A DNA stretch of 64,000 nt, taken from contig NZ_CP045725.1 in NCBI RefSeq assembly GCF_009646095.1, forward strand, positions 3,585,866 to 3,649,865. The letters are read 5' to 3'. The position numbers and the translations under genes are program-made. The DNA comes from Raineyella fluvialis (GTDB taxonomy: Bacteria > Actinomycetota > Actinomycetes > Propionibacteriales > Propionibacteriaceae). Below the pieces are notes generated by a model. That model searched no databases. It saw only the letters and a program-made list of their open reading frames with translations, and was not told where the DNA came from. Position 1 is the first letter of the stretch. Each line of letters starts with the position of its first letter. Shown here one piece after another: positions 37,386 to 49,423 of this stretch.

Positions 37386-37949
37386 ATGAGTCCAGCCACA
37401 CCACCTCTCGGCACCACGGACAGCGAGGCTGTGGCACGACCGACGTCGGAGCGGCACCTGCTCGACTGGATCGGTCTGGCGTGCCGTCTCGGCCTGGGTG
37501 GTGTGCTCGTCGTGGCCGGCGCCCTCAAGGTCAGTGATCTGGAGCAGTCCGTGCTCGCGGTGCGGGGATACCAGATCCTACCGTACGACCTTGCCGTCGT
37601 CGTCGGCTACGCGCTGCCTCCGCTGGAGATCATCGTCGGGCTGCTGCTGATCGCCGGCCTGTTCACCCGATGGGCGGCGCTGATCGGCGGCCTCTTCATG
37701 GCCGCGTTCATCACCGGCATCACTCAGGCGTGGGTGCGGGGGCTGACGATCGACTGCGGCTGCTTCGGTGGCGGCGGCCAGGTCGCGGCCAACCAGACGA
37801 AGTACGGCCTGGAGATCCTCCGCGACGTCGGCCTGATGGCGTTGGGTGTGTTCCTCGTCGTCCGCCCCCGCACACCCTTCGCTGTGGAGCACCGGCTGTT
37901 CGGTCTCCCGCTCGTCCTGCCCGACGACCACAGCGACGGGACCGACTGA
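37386..37949 (+). CDS. MauE/DoxX-family membrane protein
   Basis: 187 residues, four to five helices, LRLGLGGVLVVAGALKVSD-like start (CRLGLGGVLVVAGALKVSD) and Cys 124/Cys 126 in DCGCFGGGG. MauE-type proteins supply electrons or help disulfide formation in exported proteins. The neighbour is a DsbA-like protein with a CPGC motif, which supports a role in extracytoplasmic thiol redox. Confidence 0.82.
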   Translation: MSPATPPLGTTDSEAVARPTSERHLLDWIGLACRLGLGGVLVVAGALKVSDLEQSVLAVRGYQILPYDLAVVVGYALPPLEIIVGLLLIAGLFTRWAALIGGLFMAAFITGITQAWVRGLTIDCGCFGGGGQVAANQTKYGLEILRDVGLMALGVFLVVRPRTPFAVEHRLFGLPLVLPDDHSDGTD

Positions 37950-38021
37950 GGCCCGCCCCCTTCCGGCCGTGTACGACGGCCGGGATCCGACCCGCCCGCC
38001 CACGACCAGAAAAGGCCCTCG

Positions 38022-38807
38022 ATGAGCAGCAAGAACCAGGCAGGCCCCACGTCCGCGACCAACCGTCGCGCCCAGATGCGCGCCGAGGCGGAGGCCGCCG
38101 CGCAGCGCGCCCGGACCCGCAAGATCGTCATCACCGCCCTGTCGGTGGTGGTCGTGGCCGTTCTCGTGATCGGCGGGCTGGTGTTGGCTCAGAGCCGTGG
38201 CAAGCAGTCGGCGAACGGGATCCTGCCCCCGAACACGACGTCCGCCGGCAACGGCATCATCGTCAATCCTGGTAAGGCCGAGGGCAAGCCTGTCGTCGAA
38301 CTGTTCTTCGACTACCAGTGCCCCGGCTGCGGGAGCCTGGAGCGCTCGGCCGGCCAGTACATCCTCGGCGGCGCCCAGAAGGGCGACTACCAGCTCATCT
38401 ATCGGCCGATGATCTTCCTCGACACCAACCTGCGCAACGACGCCTCGCTGCGCGCCGCCAACGCCGCCGCCTGCTACGCCCAGGCAGGCGGGGACTACCC
38501 GGCCTACCACCAACTGGTGTTCAACAACCAGCCGGCCAAGGAGGGGCAGGGTTACACCGACGACCTGCTGCGCAACCAGCTGCCGAGTCAGCTCGGCATG
38601 AACGGTGACCAGCTGACCCAGTTCCAGAAGTGTTTCGACGCCGGCACCTTCAAGGGCTTCGCACAGCAGACGAACACCGCCGCGGCGAAGGACGGCATCA
38701 CGAGTACTCCCACGGTCCGCGTGAACGGCAAGAACCTCGACCTGTCGACGATGACCGCGCCCGACCAGTTCCCGGACGCCGTGGCCAAGGCTGCCGCGGC
38801 CAAGTGA
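38022..38807 (+). CDS. Membrane-anchored DsbA-like thiol oxidoreductase
   Basis: 261 residues. One N-terminal membrane helix (34-55) then a DsbA-type thioredoxin fold with FFDYQCPGC (C100, C103), the helical insertion containing [22 protein letters not shown] and the cis-Pro segment STPTVRVNG. Expected to form or shuffle disulfides outside the membrane. AAAAGG upstream serves as ribosome site. Followed by a hairpin terminator. Confidence 0.9.
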   Translation: MSSKNQAGPTSATNRRAQMRAEAEAAAQRARTRKIVITALSVVVVAVLVIGGLVLAQSRGKQSANGILPPNTTSAGNGIIVNPGKAEGKPVVELFFDYQCPGCGSLERSAGQYILGGAQKGDYQLIYRPMIFLDTNLRNDASLRAANAAACYAQAGGDYPAYHQLVFNNQPAKEGQGYTDDLLRNQLPSQLGMNGDQLTQFQKCFDAGTFKGFAQQTNTAAAKDGITSTPTVRVNGKNLDLSTMTAPDQFPDAVAKAAAAK

Positions 38808-38825
38808 CCCACTCCTGACAGTCTT

Positions 38826-38858
38826 CTCGCCCCCGCCCCGGATGTGCGTGGGGGCGAG
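38826..38858 (+). terminator. Hairpin terminator after the DsbA-like gene
   Basis: A perfect 9-base stem CTCGCCCCC (38826-38834)/GGGGGCGAG (38850-38858) with a 15-base loop. No T-tract follows, as is common in actinobacteria. It ends 9 bases before the valS -10 box. Confidence 0.65.
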
Positions 38859-38867
38859 CCCTGTCCG

Positions 38868-38873
38868 TAAGAT
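38868..38873 (+). promoter_or_regulatory. -10 box TAAGAT, valS
   Basis: TAAGAT 7 bases before ATG 38881, no ribosome site: leaderless pattern. Confidence 0.45.
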
Positions 38874-38880
38874 GCACCCC

Positions 38881-41496
38881 ATGAGCGATGCCCTCCGGAA
38901 GCCCCCGTCCACCACGGCCCCGCACACCACGGGCACGTCGGTAGGCGCGGCCCGAGTACCGGAGAAGCCCGCCCTCGAGGGACTCGAGGACGCCTGGGGC
39001 ACCCGCTGGGACGAGGCCGGAACGTACGCGTTCGACCGTACGGCGTCGCGTGAGTCGGTCTTCTCCATCGACACTCCCCCGCCCACCGTCTCCGGGTCGT
39101 TGCACGTGGGGCACGTGTTCTCCTACACCCACACCGACGTCGTCGCCCGTTACCAGCGGATGCGCGGCAAGGAGGTCTTCTACCCGATCGGGTGGGACGA
39201 CAACGGCCTGCCGACCGAGCGCCGGGTGCAGAACTACTACGGGGTCCGCTGCGACCCGTCCATCCCGTACGACAGCGACTTCACCCCGCCGGCCAAGCCG
39301 GACCCGAAGCGCCAGGTGTCGATCAGCCGCCGCAACTTCGTCGAGCTCTGCCACGAGCTGACGGCCGTGGATGAGCAGGTGTTCGAGAACCTGTGGAAGC
39401 ACGTCGGGCTGTCGGTCGACTGGAGCCTCCTCTACACGACGATCTCCGATGAGTCGCAGGCCGTCGCGCAGCGCGCCTTCCTGCACAACCATGAGCGCGG
39501 CGAGGCCTACATGTCCGAGGCGCCGACGATGTGGGACATCACCTTCCAGACCGCGGTGGCCCAGGCCGAACTCGAGGCCCGTGACTACCCGGGCTTCTAT
39601 CACGCGCTGAACTTCCACAAGGCCGACGGCGGTGAGGTCGTCATCGAGACGACCCGCCCCGAGCTCCTCGCCGCGTGTTGCGCGCTGATCGCCCACCCCG
39701 ACGACGAGCGCTACCAGCCGCTGTTCGGCACCACCGTGAAGACGCCGGTCTTCGGCGTCGAGGTGCCGGTCCTCGCCCACCGTGACGCGGAACCGGACAA
39801 GGGTTCGGGCATCGCGATGTGCTGTACGTTCGGCGACCTCACGGACGTCACGTGGTGGCGCGAACTGAACCTGCCGACCCGCACGATCATCGGCCGTGAC
39901 GGTCGGCTGTCCCGCGAGACCCCTGAGTGGGTCGTCAACGCCGCCGCCTACGAACGGATCGCCGGGAAGACCACGCACTCGGCGCGCGAGGAGACCGTCG
40001 CGATGCTGCGTGAGAACGGCGAACTCATCCGCGAGCCGGAGCCGACGCAGCGCAAGGCGAACTTCTACGAGAAGGGCGACAAGCCGCTCGAGATCGTCTC
40101 GACCCGACAGTGGTACATCAGCAACGGCGGCCACGACGAGGACCTCAAGCAGGCCCTGCTCAAGCGCGGCGAGGAACTCGACTGGGTCCCGGCCCACATG
40201 CGCCACCGCTACGAGGACTGGGTCGGCGGCCTGAACGGCGACTGGCTGATCTCGCGCCAGCGCTACTTCGGTGTCCCGTTCCCGGTCTGGTACCCGCTCG
40301 ACGCCGACGGCGAACCGGACTACGACCACCCCATCCTCGCCGACGAGGCGCACCTCCCGGTCGACCCGGCCTCCGAATGCCCGGCCGGCTTCGAGGAGAG
40401 CCAGCGCAACCAGCCCGGCGGTTTCGTCGCCGACCCGGATGTGATGGACACCTGGGCCACCTCATCCCTCACCCCGCAGATCGCCGGCGGTTGGGGGCGC
40501 GACGAGGAGCTGTTCGGGAAGGTCTTCCCGATGGACATGGCACCCCAGGCGCACGACATCATCCGCACCTGGCTCTTCTCCCGGATCGTGCGGTCGCACC
40601 TCGAGTTCGACTCGCTGCCGTGGGCCCGCGCGACGATCTCCGGCTTCGTGGTCGACCCGGACCGCAAGAAGATGTCGAAGTCCAAGGGCAACGTCGTGGT
40701 GCCGTCGGAGATCCTGGAGAAGTTCGGCGCTGACGCCGTGCGGTGGCGTGCCGCGATGGCTCGCCCGGGCATGGACTCGCCGTTCGACGAGAAGCAGATG
40801 AAGGTCGGTCGCCGCCTGGCGATGAAGATCCTCAACGCCTCGAAGTTCGTCCTCGGTTACGGCACCTCGACCGATCCGACGAAGGTCACCCAGTCGGCGG
40901 ACCTCGCCATGCTGACGGCATTGGCCGACGTCGTCCGCCGGGCGACCGATGCGTTCGAGGCGTACGACTACTCGATGGCACTGGAGACCGCGGAGAAGTT
41001 CTTCTGGCAGTTCTGCGACGACTATCTCGAGCTGGTCAAGGAGCGGGCGTACGGCGCCCAGGGCGAGGCGGCCGCCGCCTCGGCGCAGAACGCTCTGGCC
41101 TTGGCTCTCAAGGTGCAGCTGCGGCTCTTCGCCCCGATCATGCCGTTTGTGACGGAGGAGGTCTGGTCGTGGTGGCAGGAGGGCTCGGTGCACCGCGCCA
41201 GCTGGCCCACCCCCGGGGAACTGACCGACGGCCTGTCCGGCGTGGGTGACCCGGACGTGCTCACCGACGTGGCTGCCGCACTCGAACTGCTGCGCGGGGC
41301 CAAGTCCTCCGCCAAGCGATCGATGAAGACGCAGATCACCGCAGTGACGATAAGCGGTCCGCGCGACTCGATCGCCCTGCTGCAAGGAGTCGAGGCCGAC
41401 CTGCGGGCGGTGGGCCGGATCGTCGGAGAGATCAGCTGGGTGACGGGTGAGGGACCGATCGCTGCGGAGGTCGAACTGGAGCCCGAGGAGGCCTGA
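38881..41496 (+). CDS. valS: Valine--tRNA ligase, archaeal-like type
   Basis: 871 residues, class I synthetase. HIGH-like motif SGSLHVGHV and [10 protein letters not shown], with the editing CP1 region between. The stretch [20 protein letters not shown] differs from the common bacterial text (GTDHAGIATQ) and matches the archaeal/type-2 ValS class. A C-terminal coiled segment is short. ATG 38881 is chosen over an upstream frame because of the -10 box and a conserved start; the first 35 residues are a variable extension. Confidence 0.95.
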   Translation: MSDALRKPPSTTAPHTTGTSVGAARVPEKPALEGLEDAWGTRWDEAGTYAFDRTASRESVFSIDTPPPTVSGSLHVGHVFSYTHTDVVARYQRMRGKEVFYPIGWDDNGLPTERRVQNYYGVRCDPSIPYDSDFTPPAKPDPKRQVSISRRNFVELCHELTAVDEQVFENLWKHVGLSVDWSLLYTTISDESQAVAQRAFLHNHERGEAYMSEAPTMWDITFQTAVAQAELEARDYPGFYHALNFHKADGGEVVIETTRPELLAACCALIAHPDDERYQPLFGTTVKTPVFGVEVPVLAHRDAEPDKGSGIAMCCTFGDLTDVTWWRELNLPTRTIIGRDGRLSRETPEWVVNAAAYERIAGKTTHSAREETVAMLRENGELIREPEPTQRKANFYEKGDKPLEIVSTRQWYISNGGHDEDLKQALLKRGEELDWVPAHMRHRYEDWVGGLNGDWLISRQRYFGVPFPVWYPLDADGEPDYDHPILADEAHLPVDPASECPAGFEESQRNQPGGFVADPDVMDTWATSSLTPQIAGGWGRDEELFGKVFPMDMAPQAHDIIRTWLFSRIVRSHLEFDSLPWARATISGFVVDPDRKKMSKSKGNVVVPSEILEKFGADAVRWRAAMARPGMDSPFDEKQMKVGRRLAMKILNASKFVLGYGTSTDPTKVTQSADLAMLTALADVVRRATDAFEAYDYSMALETAEKFFWQFCDDYLELVKERAYGAQGEAAAASAQNALALALKVQLRLFAPIMPFVTEEVWSWWQEGSVHRASWPTPGELTDGLSGVGDPDVLTDVAAALELLRGAKSSAKRSMKTQITAVTISGPRDSIALLQGVEADLRAVGRIVGEISWVTGEGPIAAEVELEPEEA

Positions 41497-41504
41497 GCTC
41501 CAGC

Positions 41505-41536
41505 GGCGTAGCCGGACCTCGAGGCCCGGCTACGCC
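41505..41536 (+). terminator. Hairpin terminator after valS
   Basis: Perfect 11-base stem GGCGTAGCCGG (41505-41515)/CCGGCTACGCC (41526-41536), loop of 10, starting 8 bases after the valS stop. Confidence 0.75.
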
Positions 41537-41604
41537 ACGAACCGGGTGCGGTACCAGGCTCGACGCAGGGTGCCGCGCCTCGGCGAGTGTGTACGAATAT
41601 TTGG

Positions 41605-41623
41605 CCATAGGGAAGCCCTATGG
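41605..41623. repeat. Short perfect hairpin
   Basis: CCATAGGG-AAG-CCCTATGG: an 8-base stem with a 3-base loop in the valS-clpX gap. Lower GC than its surroundings. It may be a small-RNA or terminator element or a protein site. Confidence 0.6.
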
Positions 41624-41709
41624 AACGCCAGCCCATCACTGACTGATCGACGGCGCCGCAGTTCCTCAGGTCCGACCCGGCGATGACGGCTCAGCGTGGC
41701 ACACGCAGC

Positions 41710-41749
41710 GCTGCGGGGGCCGGCGAAGCAGATCGCCGACCCCCGCAGC
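41710..41749 (-). terminator. Long hairpin, probable terminator of the clp operon
   Basis: 17-base arms (41710-41726 and 41733-41749) with one mismatch and a 6-base loop. It lies about 100 bases after clpX in the convergent gap and may act on both strands. Confidence 0.6.
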
Positions 41750-41847
41750 AGTGCAGCAGGTGTGTCCCTGAACAGGCCTGCTTGATGCAATCGGGCCCCC
41801 GAGCAATCGGGCCTTGATCAATCACGCCTCGAAAGAAGGGCCTCCCG

Positions 41848-43143
41848 TCATGCGGTGCGTTCGTGCCGCTGCCCCCGTTTGGTGGCCTTGGCCCGGTTGA
41901 GCATCTGAGGCTTCGCGCCCTGGGTGATGACGTCCGCATCGACCACCACCTGGGTGATGTTCTCGTCGGACGGTACGTCGTACATCACGTCGAGCAGGGA
42001 CTCCTCGAGGATGGCCCGCAGGCCACGGGCCCCGGTCCCCCGGTTGAGTGCCGACTCGGCGACCGCGGCGATGGCCTCAGAGGTGAACTCGAGGTCGACC
42101 CCGTCCAGCTCGAACAGCCGCTGGTACTGGCGGACCAGGGCGTTGCGCGGCTCGACGAGGATCCGGACGAGGGCATCCCGATCCAGCGGGGCCACTGTCG
42201 CGATCATCGGCAGTCTGCCGATGAACTCGGGGATGAGGCCGTACTTGTGCAAGTCCTCGGGGCGTACGTCGGAGTACGGATCCGAGCTCTTCTCGAGTCG
42301 CGACGACAGATCGTTGTTGAAGCCGAGGGGGCGCTTGCCGACCCGCTCGTTGATGATGTCGTCCAGACCGGCGAAGGCACCGCCCACGATGAACAGGACG
42401 TTCGTCGTGTCGATCTGGATGAAGTCCTGGTGCGGATGCTTGCGGCCGCCCTGCGGCGGGACGGAGGCGACCGTGCCCTCGAGGATCTTCAGCAGCGCCT
42501 GCTGCACGCCTTCACCGGAGACATCGCGGGTGATCGAGGGATTCTCCGACTTGCGGGCCACCTTGTCGATCTCGTCGATGTAGATGATGCCGGTTTCGGC
42601 CTTATGCACATCGAAGTCAGCGGCCTGGATCAGCTTGAGCAGGATGTTCTCGACGTCCTCACCGACATAGCCGGCCTCCGTGAGCGCGGTGGCATCGGCC
42701 ATCGCGAACGGCACATTGAGCATCCGCGCCATCGTCTGCGCCAGGTAGGTCTTCCCGCAGCCGGTCGGACCGATCAGCAGGATGTTGGACTTCCCCAGTT
42801 CCACCCCGTCCTCCTCGGCGGCCCGCCGAGGAGTCGGGGCGTTCTGGGCCTGCACCCGCTTGTAGTGGTTGTACACCGCTACCGCGAGAGTCTTCTTCGC
42901 CGAGTCCTGTCCGATGACGTACTCATCGAGGAAGTCCCGGATCTGCTGAGGCTTCGGAAGCTCGTCGAAGGAGCCCGTCTCCCCGCTGTCGGAGAACTCC
43001 TCCTCGATGATCTCGTTGCACAGCTCGATGCACTCGTCGCAGATATAGACGTTCGGCCCCGCGATGAGCTTCTTCACCTGCTTCTGGCTCTTGCCGCAGA
43101 ACGAGCATTTGAGCAGGTCCCCGGTTTCCCCGATGCGTGACAT
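41848..43143 (-). CDS. clpX: ClpX, ATPase of the ClpXP protease
   Basis: 431 residues. N-terminal zinc domain with Cys 13, 16, 35, 38 (CSFCGK, ICDECIE), Walker A GPTGCGKT, Walker [10 protein letters not shown], pore loop GR/KRPLGF-type region (GKRPLGF) and C-terminal small domain. It unfolds tagged substrates and feeds them to ClpP. A GGGAGA site precedes ATG 43143. Downstream of clpP2 in the operon. Confidence 0.97.
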   Translation of the reverse strand: MSRIGETGDLLKCSFCGKSQKQVKKLIAGPNVYICDECIELCNEIIEEEFSDSGETGSFDELPKPQQIRDFLDEYVIGQDSAKKTLAVAVYNHYKRVQAQNAPTPRRAAEEDGVELGKSNILLIGPTGCGKTYLAQTMARMLNVPFAMADATALTEAGYVGEDVENILLKLIQAADFDVHKAETGIIYIDEIDKVARKSENPSITRDVSGEGVQQALLKILEGTVASVPPQGGRKHPHQDFIQIDTTNVLFIVGGAFAGLDDIINERVGKRPLGFNNDLSSRLEKSSDPYSDVRPEDLHKYGLIPEFIGRLPMIATVAPLDRDALVRILVEPRNALVRQYQRLFELDGVDLEFTSEAIAAVAESALNRGTGARGLRAILEESLLDVMYDVPSDENITQVVVDADVITQGAKPQMLNRAKATKRGQRHERTA

Positions 43144-43163
43144 GACTGAGTCTCCCTCGTGAC

Positions 43164-43874
43164 CTAGACGTCCTTGAGGGACTTCAGCACGTCGTCGATC
43201 AGTCCGTACTCCTTGGCCTGCTCGGCCGTGAGGTACTTGTCCCGATCGACGTCGCGGCTGACCTGTTCGGTCGTCTGACCGGTCGCGTCGGAGAGCATCT
43301 TCTCCATCAGGGCCCGGATCCGCAGGATCTCGTTGGCCTGGATCTCGATGTCGGAGGACTGGCCGTAGGAGGTCTGGCCCATCGACGGCTGGTGGATCAG
43401 GATCGTCGAGTTCGGCAGGGCCAGGCGCTTGCCCTTGGTCCCCGCGGCGAGCAGGACAGCCGCGGCGGAGGCGGCCATACCCAGGCAGATCGTCTGCACG
43501 TCGGGCTTGATGTACTGCATCGTGTCGTAGATGGCGCTCATCGCGGAGAACGAGCCGCCTGGCGAGTTGATGTAGATGCTGATCGGCCGCTCCGGATCCA
43601 TCGACTGCAGAACCAGCAGCTGCGACATCACGGCATTGGCGATGTCATCGGTCACCGGCGTCCCGAGGAAGATGATCCGGTCCTCGAAGAGCTTCGTGTA
43701 CGGGTCGACCCTGCGGACGCCGTACGACGTACGCTCCTCCCACTGGGGGATGAAGTAGTCCATCTGCGGACCGAGCGGAGCGGCACCGCCCGCACCGAGC
43801 GGGTTCAGTCCGCCGGGCTGCAGGGCCTCGTGACGCTGCTCCATGTTGAACCGAGCGAGATAGTTGTTGTCCAT
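43164..43874 (-). CDS. clpP2: ClpP2, protease subunit
   Basis: 236 residues from ATG 43874, which has GAGGAGG 5 bases upstream. Serine protease with [14 protein letters not shown] (nucleophile Ser), [12 protein letters not shown] (His) and the Asp of [18 protein letters not shown]. The N-terminal about 45 residues ([13 protein letters not shown]...) are an actinobacterial extension. Actinobacteria use mixed ClpP1P2 rings, so the tandem pair is expected. Confidence 0.95.
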   Translation of the reverse strand: MDNNYLARFNMEQRHEALQPGGLNPLGAGGAAPLGPQMDYFIPQWEERTSYGVRRVDPYTKLFEDRIIFLGTPVTDDIANAVMSQLLVLQSMDPERPISIYINSPGGSFSAMSAIYDTMQYIKPDVQTICLGMAASAAAVLLAAGTKGKRLALPNSTILIHQPSMGQTSYGQSSDIEIQANEILRIRALMEKMLSDATGQTTEQVSRDVDRDKYLTAEQAKEYGLIDDVLKSLKDV

Positions 43875-43885
43875 GGTCGTCCTCC

Positions 43886-44515
43886 TCACTGGTTCGGGGA
43901 CTCGGCCCGGTCGTTGGTGATCTGCGACGCCTTCTCGTACACGTGGTCGATGAAGCCGTACTCGAGGGCCTCCTGGGCCGTGAACCAGCGGTCACGGTCG
44001 GAGTCCGCCTCGATCTTCTCGAGCGGCTGGCCCGTGTGCCCGGAGATCAGCTTGGCCATCTCCTTCTTCGTGGCCAGCAGCTGCTCGGCGTTGATCTTCA
44101 CCTCGGTGGCCGTGCCACCGATCCCACCCAACGGCTGGTGCATCAGGATCCGGCTGTGCGGCAGCGCGTAGCGCTTACCACGGGTGCCGGCACTGAGCAG
44201 GAACTGTCCCATCGACGCAGCCATGCCCATGGCCACGGTGGCGACATCGTTGGAGATCCACTGCATGGTGTCGTAGATCGCCATGCCGGCGGTCACCGAA
44301 CCACCTGGGGAGTTGATGTACAGATAGATGTCCTTCTCCGGGTCCTCCGCATTCAGCAGGAGCATCTGGGCGCAGATCGCGTTGGCGTTCTCGTCCCTGA
44401 CCTCCGAGCCCAGAAAGATGATCCGGTTCGCCAGGAGGGACTGGTAGACGTTGTCCGCCATGCCGAGTGGGCTCGCGCCGTTGGCGGCGAGGGGGCTTCC
44501 CTGATTCACGTTCAC
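43886..44515 (-). CDS. clpP1: ClpP1, protease subunit
   Basis: 209 residues from GTG 44515. GMAASMGQFLLSAG holds the nucleophile Ser, MHQPLGGIGGTATE the His, and DRDRWFTAQEALEYGFIDHV the Asp. The start is set by the TAGGTT box 7 bases upstream with no ribosome site; ATG 44461 is an alternative. Mature ClpP1 is usually processed near its N-terminus. It forms the mixed ring with ClpP2. Confidence 0.94.
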   Translation of the reverse strand: MNVNQGSPLAANGASPLGMADNVYQSLLANRIIFLGSEVRDENANAICAQMLLLNAEDPEKDIYLYINSPGGSVTAGMAIYDTMQWISNDVATVAMGMAASMGQFLLSAGTRGKRYALPHSRILMHQPLGGIGGTATEVKINAEQLLATKKEMAKLISGHTGQPLEKIEADSDRDRWFTAQEALEYGFIDHVYEKASQITNDRAESPNQ

Positions 44516-44522
44516 GCTTCCG

Positions 44523-44528
44523 AACCTA
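44523..44528 (-). promoter_or_regulatory. -10 box TAGGTT, clpP1P2X operon
   Basis: TAGGTT on the minus strand, 7 bases before GTG 44515. I looked for a ClgR box upstream and did not find one matching the consensus. Confidence 0.45.
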
Positions 44529-44592
44529 CCGGCACCCCATGACAAATCGGACCCGATCCGCGTCGTGTTCGCTACGGGCAGAGCGACGACAA

Positions 44593-44621
44593 GGGCGGCC
44601 ACCCCGAAGGAGTGGCCGCCC
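44593..44621 (-). terminator. Hairpin terminator after tig
   Basis: Perfect 10-base stem GGGCGGCCAC (44593-44602)/GTGGCCGCCC (44612-44621), 9-base loop. On the minus strand it is followed by TTGT. Confidence 0.7.
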
Positions 44622-44645
44622 GAAAGTCGTACGCGGACCGTCAGG

Positions 44646-46079
44646 TCACTCGGCCTCGACCTTGTCGGCCTCGACCTCATCAGCCTCGACCTCGTCGGCC
44701 TCGACCTCGTCCAGGTCGACGTCGGCGTCCGCAGCCTCAGCGGCGAGGGTGCCGTCGGCCTGCAGGCCCTTCAGGTCGACGACGTTGCCCTCGGAGTCCT
44801 TGACGACGGCGGCACCGACGACCAGGGCCAGCGCCTTCGACCGGCGGATCTCGGTCATCCAGTCGTTCGTGTGGTCATGCTCGAGCATGTGCTGCATCTC
44901 CTGCTCGGGGGAGGTGCGGTTGGCGCGCGCCCGGGCGAAGAGGTGCTCGGTGAGGTCGGTCTGCTCGATCTGGACGTCGTGGTCCTCGGCGATCTTGTCG
45001 AGGACGAGCTGGGCCTTGACGGACTCGGCGGCACGCTCGGCGAGGGTGGCGCGGAACTCCTCCTCGGTCTCCTCGTTCTCGTCCGACTCGGCGAGGTACT
45101 GCTTCAGGGTCATCCCGGCCTGGGCGAGCTCCTGGTCGACCTGGCTGTTGCGGGCCTCGACCTCGGCGGCCAGCAGGTTCGCGGGCAGCTCCATGTCGAT
45201 CTGCTTGATGACGGCCTCGAGGACCTTGTCCCGGGCAGCGTTGGCCTGGTCGACGCGGTGCATGCGGACCAGGTTCTGGCGCAGGTCGTCGTACATCTCC
45301 TCGGCGGTGTCGAACTCGGAGACCATCTGGGCGAAGTCGTCGTCGACCTCGGGCAGCTCCTGCTCCTGCACCTTGGTGACGCTCACCTCGATGTCGGCCT
45401 CCTGGCCGGCCGCCGGGCCGCCCACGAGCGTGGAGGTGAACGTCTTCGTCTCGCCCGCCTTCATGCCGGTGAGGGCCTCGTCCATGCCCTCGACCATGCC
45501 GCCCGCGCCGACGCGGTAGGTGACGCCCTCGGCCTCGCCGCCCTCGATGAGCTCGCCGTCCTTGGTGGCCTTCAGGTCGAAGGTGACCAGGTCACCTTCG
45601 GCGGCGGCCCGGTCGACCTCGGTGTTGGTGGCGAAGCGCTCGCGCAGGATCTTGACCTGCTCCTCGAGCTCGTCCTCGGTGGACTCGACGGCGTCGACCT
45701 CGACCTCGACGGAGTCGAACGCCGGGATCATGAAGTCCGGACGGACATCCATCTCCGCGGTGAACTCAACGGTCTCACCGACCTCGAGCTTGGTGACCTC
45801 GATCTCCGGCTGGGTCAGCGGCACGAGTTCGTGCTCGGCCACGGCGGAGGAGTAAAGATCCGGGAGCGCCTCGTTCAGGGCCTGCTCCAGGGCGACGCCG
45901 GGGCCGAACCGCTGGTCGATGATCGACGCCGGCACGTGACCCGGACGGAAGCCCGGGATCTGCACCTGCTGCGCGATCTCCTTGTAGGCCTTGTCCAGGT
46001 GAGGCTTCAGATCGGCGAAGGGCACCTCGACGGTGATCTTGGCCCGCGAGGGGCTCAGCTGCTCAACAGTGCTCGGCAA
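44646..46079 (-). CDS. tig: Trigger factor, ribosome-bound chaperone
   Basis: 477 residues from TTG 46079, chosen because CAGGAG lies 8 bases upstream and the text (STVEQLSPSRAKITVEVPFA) is the family start. The ribosome-binding signature IPGFRPGHVP and the PPIase domain (ADMDVRPDF, FTSTLVGGPAAGQ) are present, then the helical chaperone arms. The C-terminus is an acidic repeat of EADEV built from a 15-base tandem repeat, which is species-specific. Upstream of the clp genes in the same direction, though a terminator separates them. Confidence 0.92.
   Translation of the reverse strand: MPSTVEQLSPSRAKITVEVPFADLKPHLDKAYKEIAQQVQIPGFRPGHVPASIIDQRFGPGVALEQALNEALPDLYSSAVAEHELVPLTQPEIEVTKLEVGETVEFTAEMDVRPDFMIPAFDSVEVEVDAVESTEDELEEQVKILRERFATNTEVDRAAAEGDLVTFDLKATKDGELIEGGEAEGVTYRVGAGGMVEGMDEALTGMKAGETKTFTSTLVGGPAAGQEADIEVSVTKVQEQELPEVDDDFAQMVSEFDTAEEMYDDLRQNLVRMHRVDQANAARDKVLEAVIKQIDMELPANLLAAEVEARNSQVDQELAQAGMTLKQYLAESDENEETEEEFRATLAERAAESVKAQLVLDKIAEDHDVQIEQTDLTEHLFARARANRTSPEQEMQHMLEHDHTNDWMTEIRRSKALALVVGAAVVKDSEGNVVDLKGLQADGTLAAEAADADVDLDEVEADEVEADEVEADKVEAE
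44649..44710. repeat. 15-base tandem repeat in the tig 3' end
   Basis: About four copies of a 15-base unit (CTCGACCTCGTCGGC with variants), encoding DEVEA repeats in the acidic tail. Confidence 0.85.
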
Positions 46080-46240
46080 GACGGATACTCCTGAATCGAT
46101 GGCCAGAGGGCGACGGCCGGATGGTCGCCCCCTCACGTAGTGGGTGTCCGCAGCGACTCCGTCGACCTTGCTCCGGGTCTCGCTCGGCGCACACAAGATG
46201 ACATCCTAACCTGACGCCCTGCCGCGTCGAAAATGTGGAC

Positions 46241-46270
46241 TTGGCCACCTCGCACGCGCCCCGCTAGACT
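46241..46270 (+). promoter_or_regulatory. Promoter of tRNA-Pro
   Basis: TTGGCC (46241-46246), an 18-base spacer and TAGACT (46265-46270). The same -35 hexamer and spacing stand before tRNA-Gly. Confidence 0.6.
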
Positions 46271-46323
46271 CCAACAGTTGCCAATCGGCGGACGGCGTCC
46301 GTACGCCACCGTCGGGCCGCGAC

Positions 46324-46396
46324 CGGGGCGTAGCGTAGTGGCTAGCGCGCCTGCTTTGGGAGCAGGAGACCGCAGGTTCGAGTCCTGTCGCCCCGA
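46324..46396 (+). tRNA. tRNA-Pro (anticodon UGG)
   Basis: 73 bases. Acceptor stem CGGGGCG pairs with CGCCCCG (46389-46395), anticodon loop TTTGGGA between CCTGC and GCAGG gives UGG, T-loop TTCGAGT. Discriminator A; the CCA end is not encoded (ACCGA follows). Confidence 0.95.
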
Positions 46397-46497
46397 CCGA
46401 TACTGGTTCCGTCAGAGGGCGGGCGCTGCGTACGCTGGACCCGCCTGCCCACTGGCTCGGGATCGCCCCGCGCCGCCCCCGTCTCCTGGAGGTTCGA

Positions 46498-46962
46498 GTG
46501 CCGTACGCCGTCGATTTCACGACCGTGTCCACCGTGGGGCTGGAGTCTTCCCCCGTGGCCGATGCCCTCGCCGGCCTGCGCGCCAACGAGGCCCGCTACT
46601 TCAAGAACAAGTACGACCACGTCTTCACCACATGGCCCGCGAACGAGGTGCCGGAGACCGTGGAGTGGGTGCATCGGATCCTCAAGGAGGAACGCGACCT
46701 CGAGATCGCGTCCCGCCCGCTGGAGGCGACCGCGTTCGAGGTCGACGGCATCCGGATGGCGTACGTCTTCTACGAGTCGGGCCTGTCGATCAACGTCATG
46801 TACACCATCGAGGACGGGAAGAAGCGTGCCGTCGGTTTTAAGCTGTCCGACGGGATGGACGTGCCCGAGGAATTGGCGGAGCGTTTCAAGTTCGCGCGGC
46901 AGAAGTCCAAGCTGGCCGGCACGATCCGCGGTTCGTTCTTCGTGATCAAGGGCGAGTACTGA
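46498..46962 (+). CDS. Conserved hypothetical protein next to UvrA-like gene
   Basis: 154 residues from GTG 46498, which has GGAGG 5 bases upstream. Soluble, no signal peptide. Distinct text: ANEARYFKNKYDHVFTTWPA, WVHRILKEERDLEIASRP and a C-terminal beta-rich part ending GSFFVIKGEY. I do not recognise a family. It ends 1 base before the start of the UvrA-like gene, so the two are co-translated and may share a task, possibly in nucleic-acid or drug-damage response. Confidence 0.75.
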   Translation: MPYAVDFTTVSTVGLESSPVADALAGLRANEARYFKNKYDHVFTTWPANEVPETVEWVHRILKEERDLEIASRPLEATAFEVDGIRMAYVFYESGLSINVMYTIEDGKKRAVGFKLSDGMDVPEELAERFKFARQKSKLAGTIRGSFFVIKGEY

Positions 46963-46963
46963 G

Positions 46964-49377
<2,414 letters not shown>

Positions 49378-49423
49378 GATCCTGTGAAAGAGTTTGCGCC
49401 AGGACTGACATCTGGGGGATGCG

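Larger units (their letters stand above)
41537..41847. other. Convergent valS-clpX intergenic region
   Basis: 311 bases without a convincing gene. It holds a perfect 8-base inverted repeat with a 3-base loop (41605-41623), a second long hairpin (41710-41749), and the direct repeat GCAATCGGGCC twice near 41787-41815. Confidence 0.6.

Noticed and set aside
44516..44600. A ClgR box upstream of clpP1
   Set aside because: TTCGCT and AGCGAC are present near 44568-44586 but the spacing and right arm do not fit the consensus.
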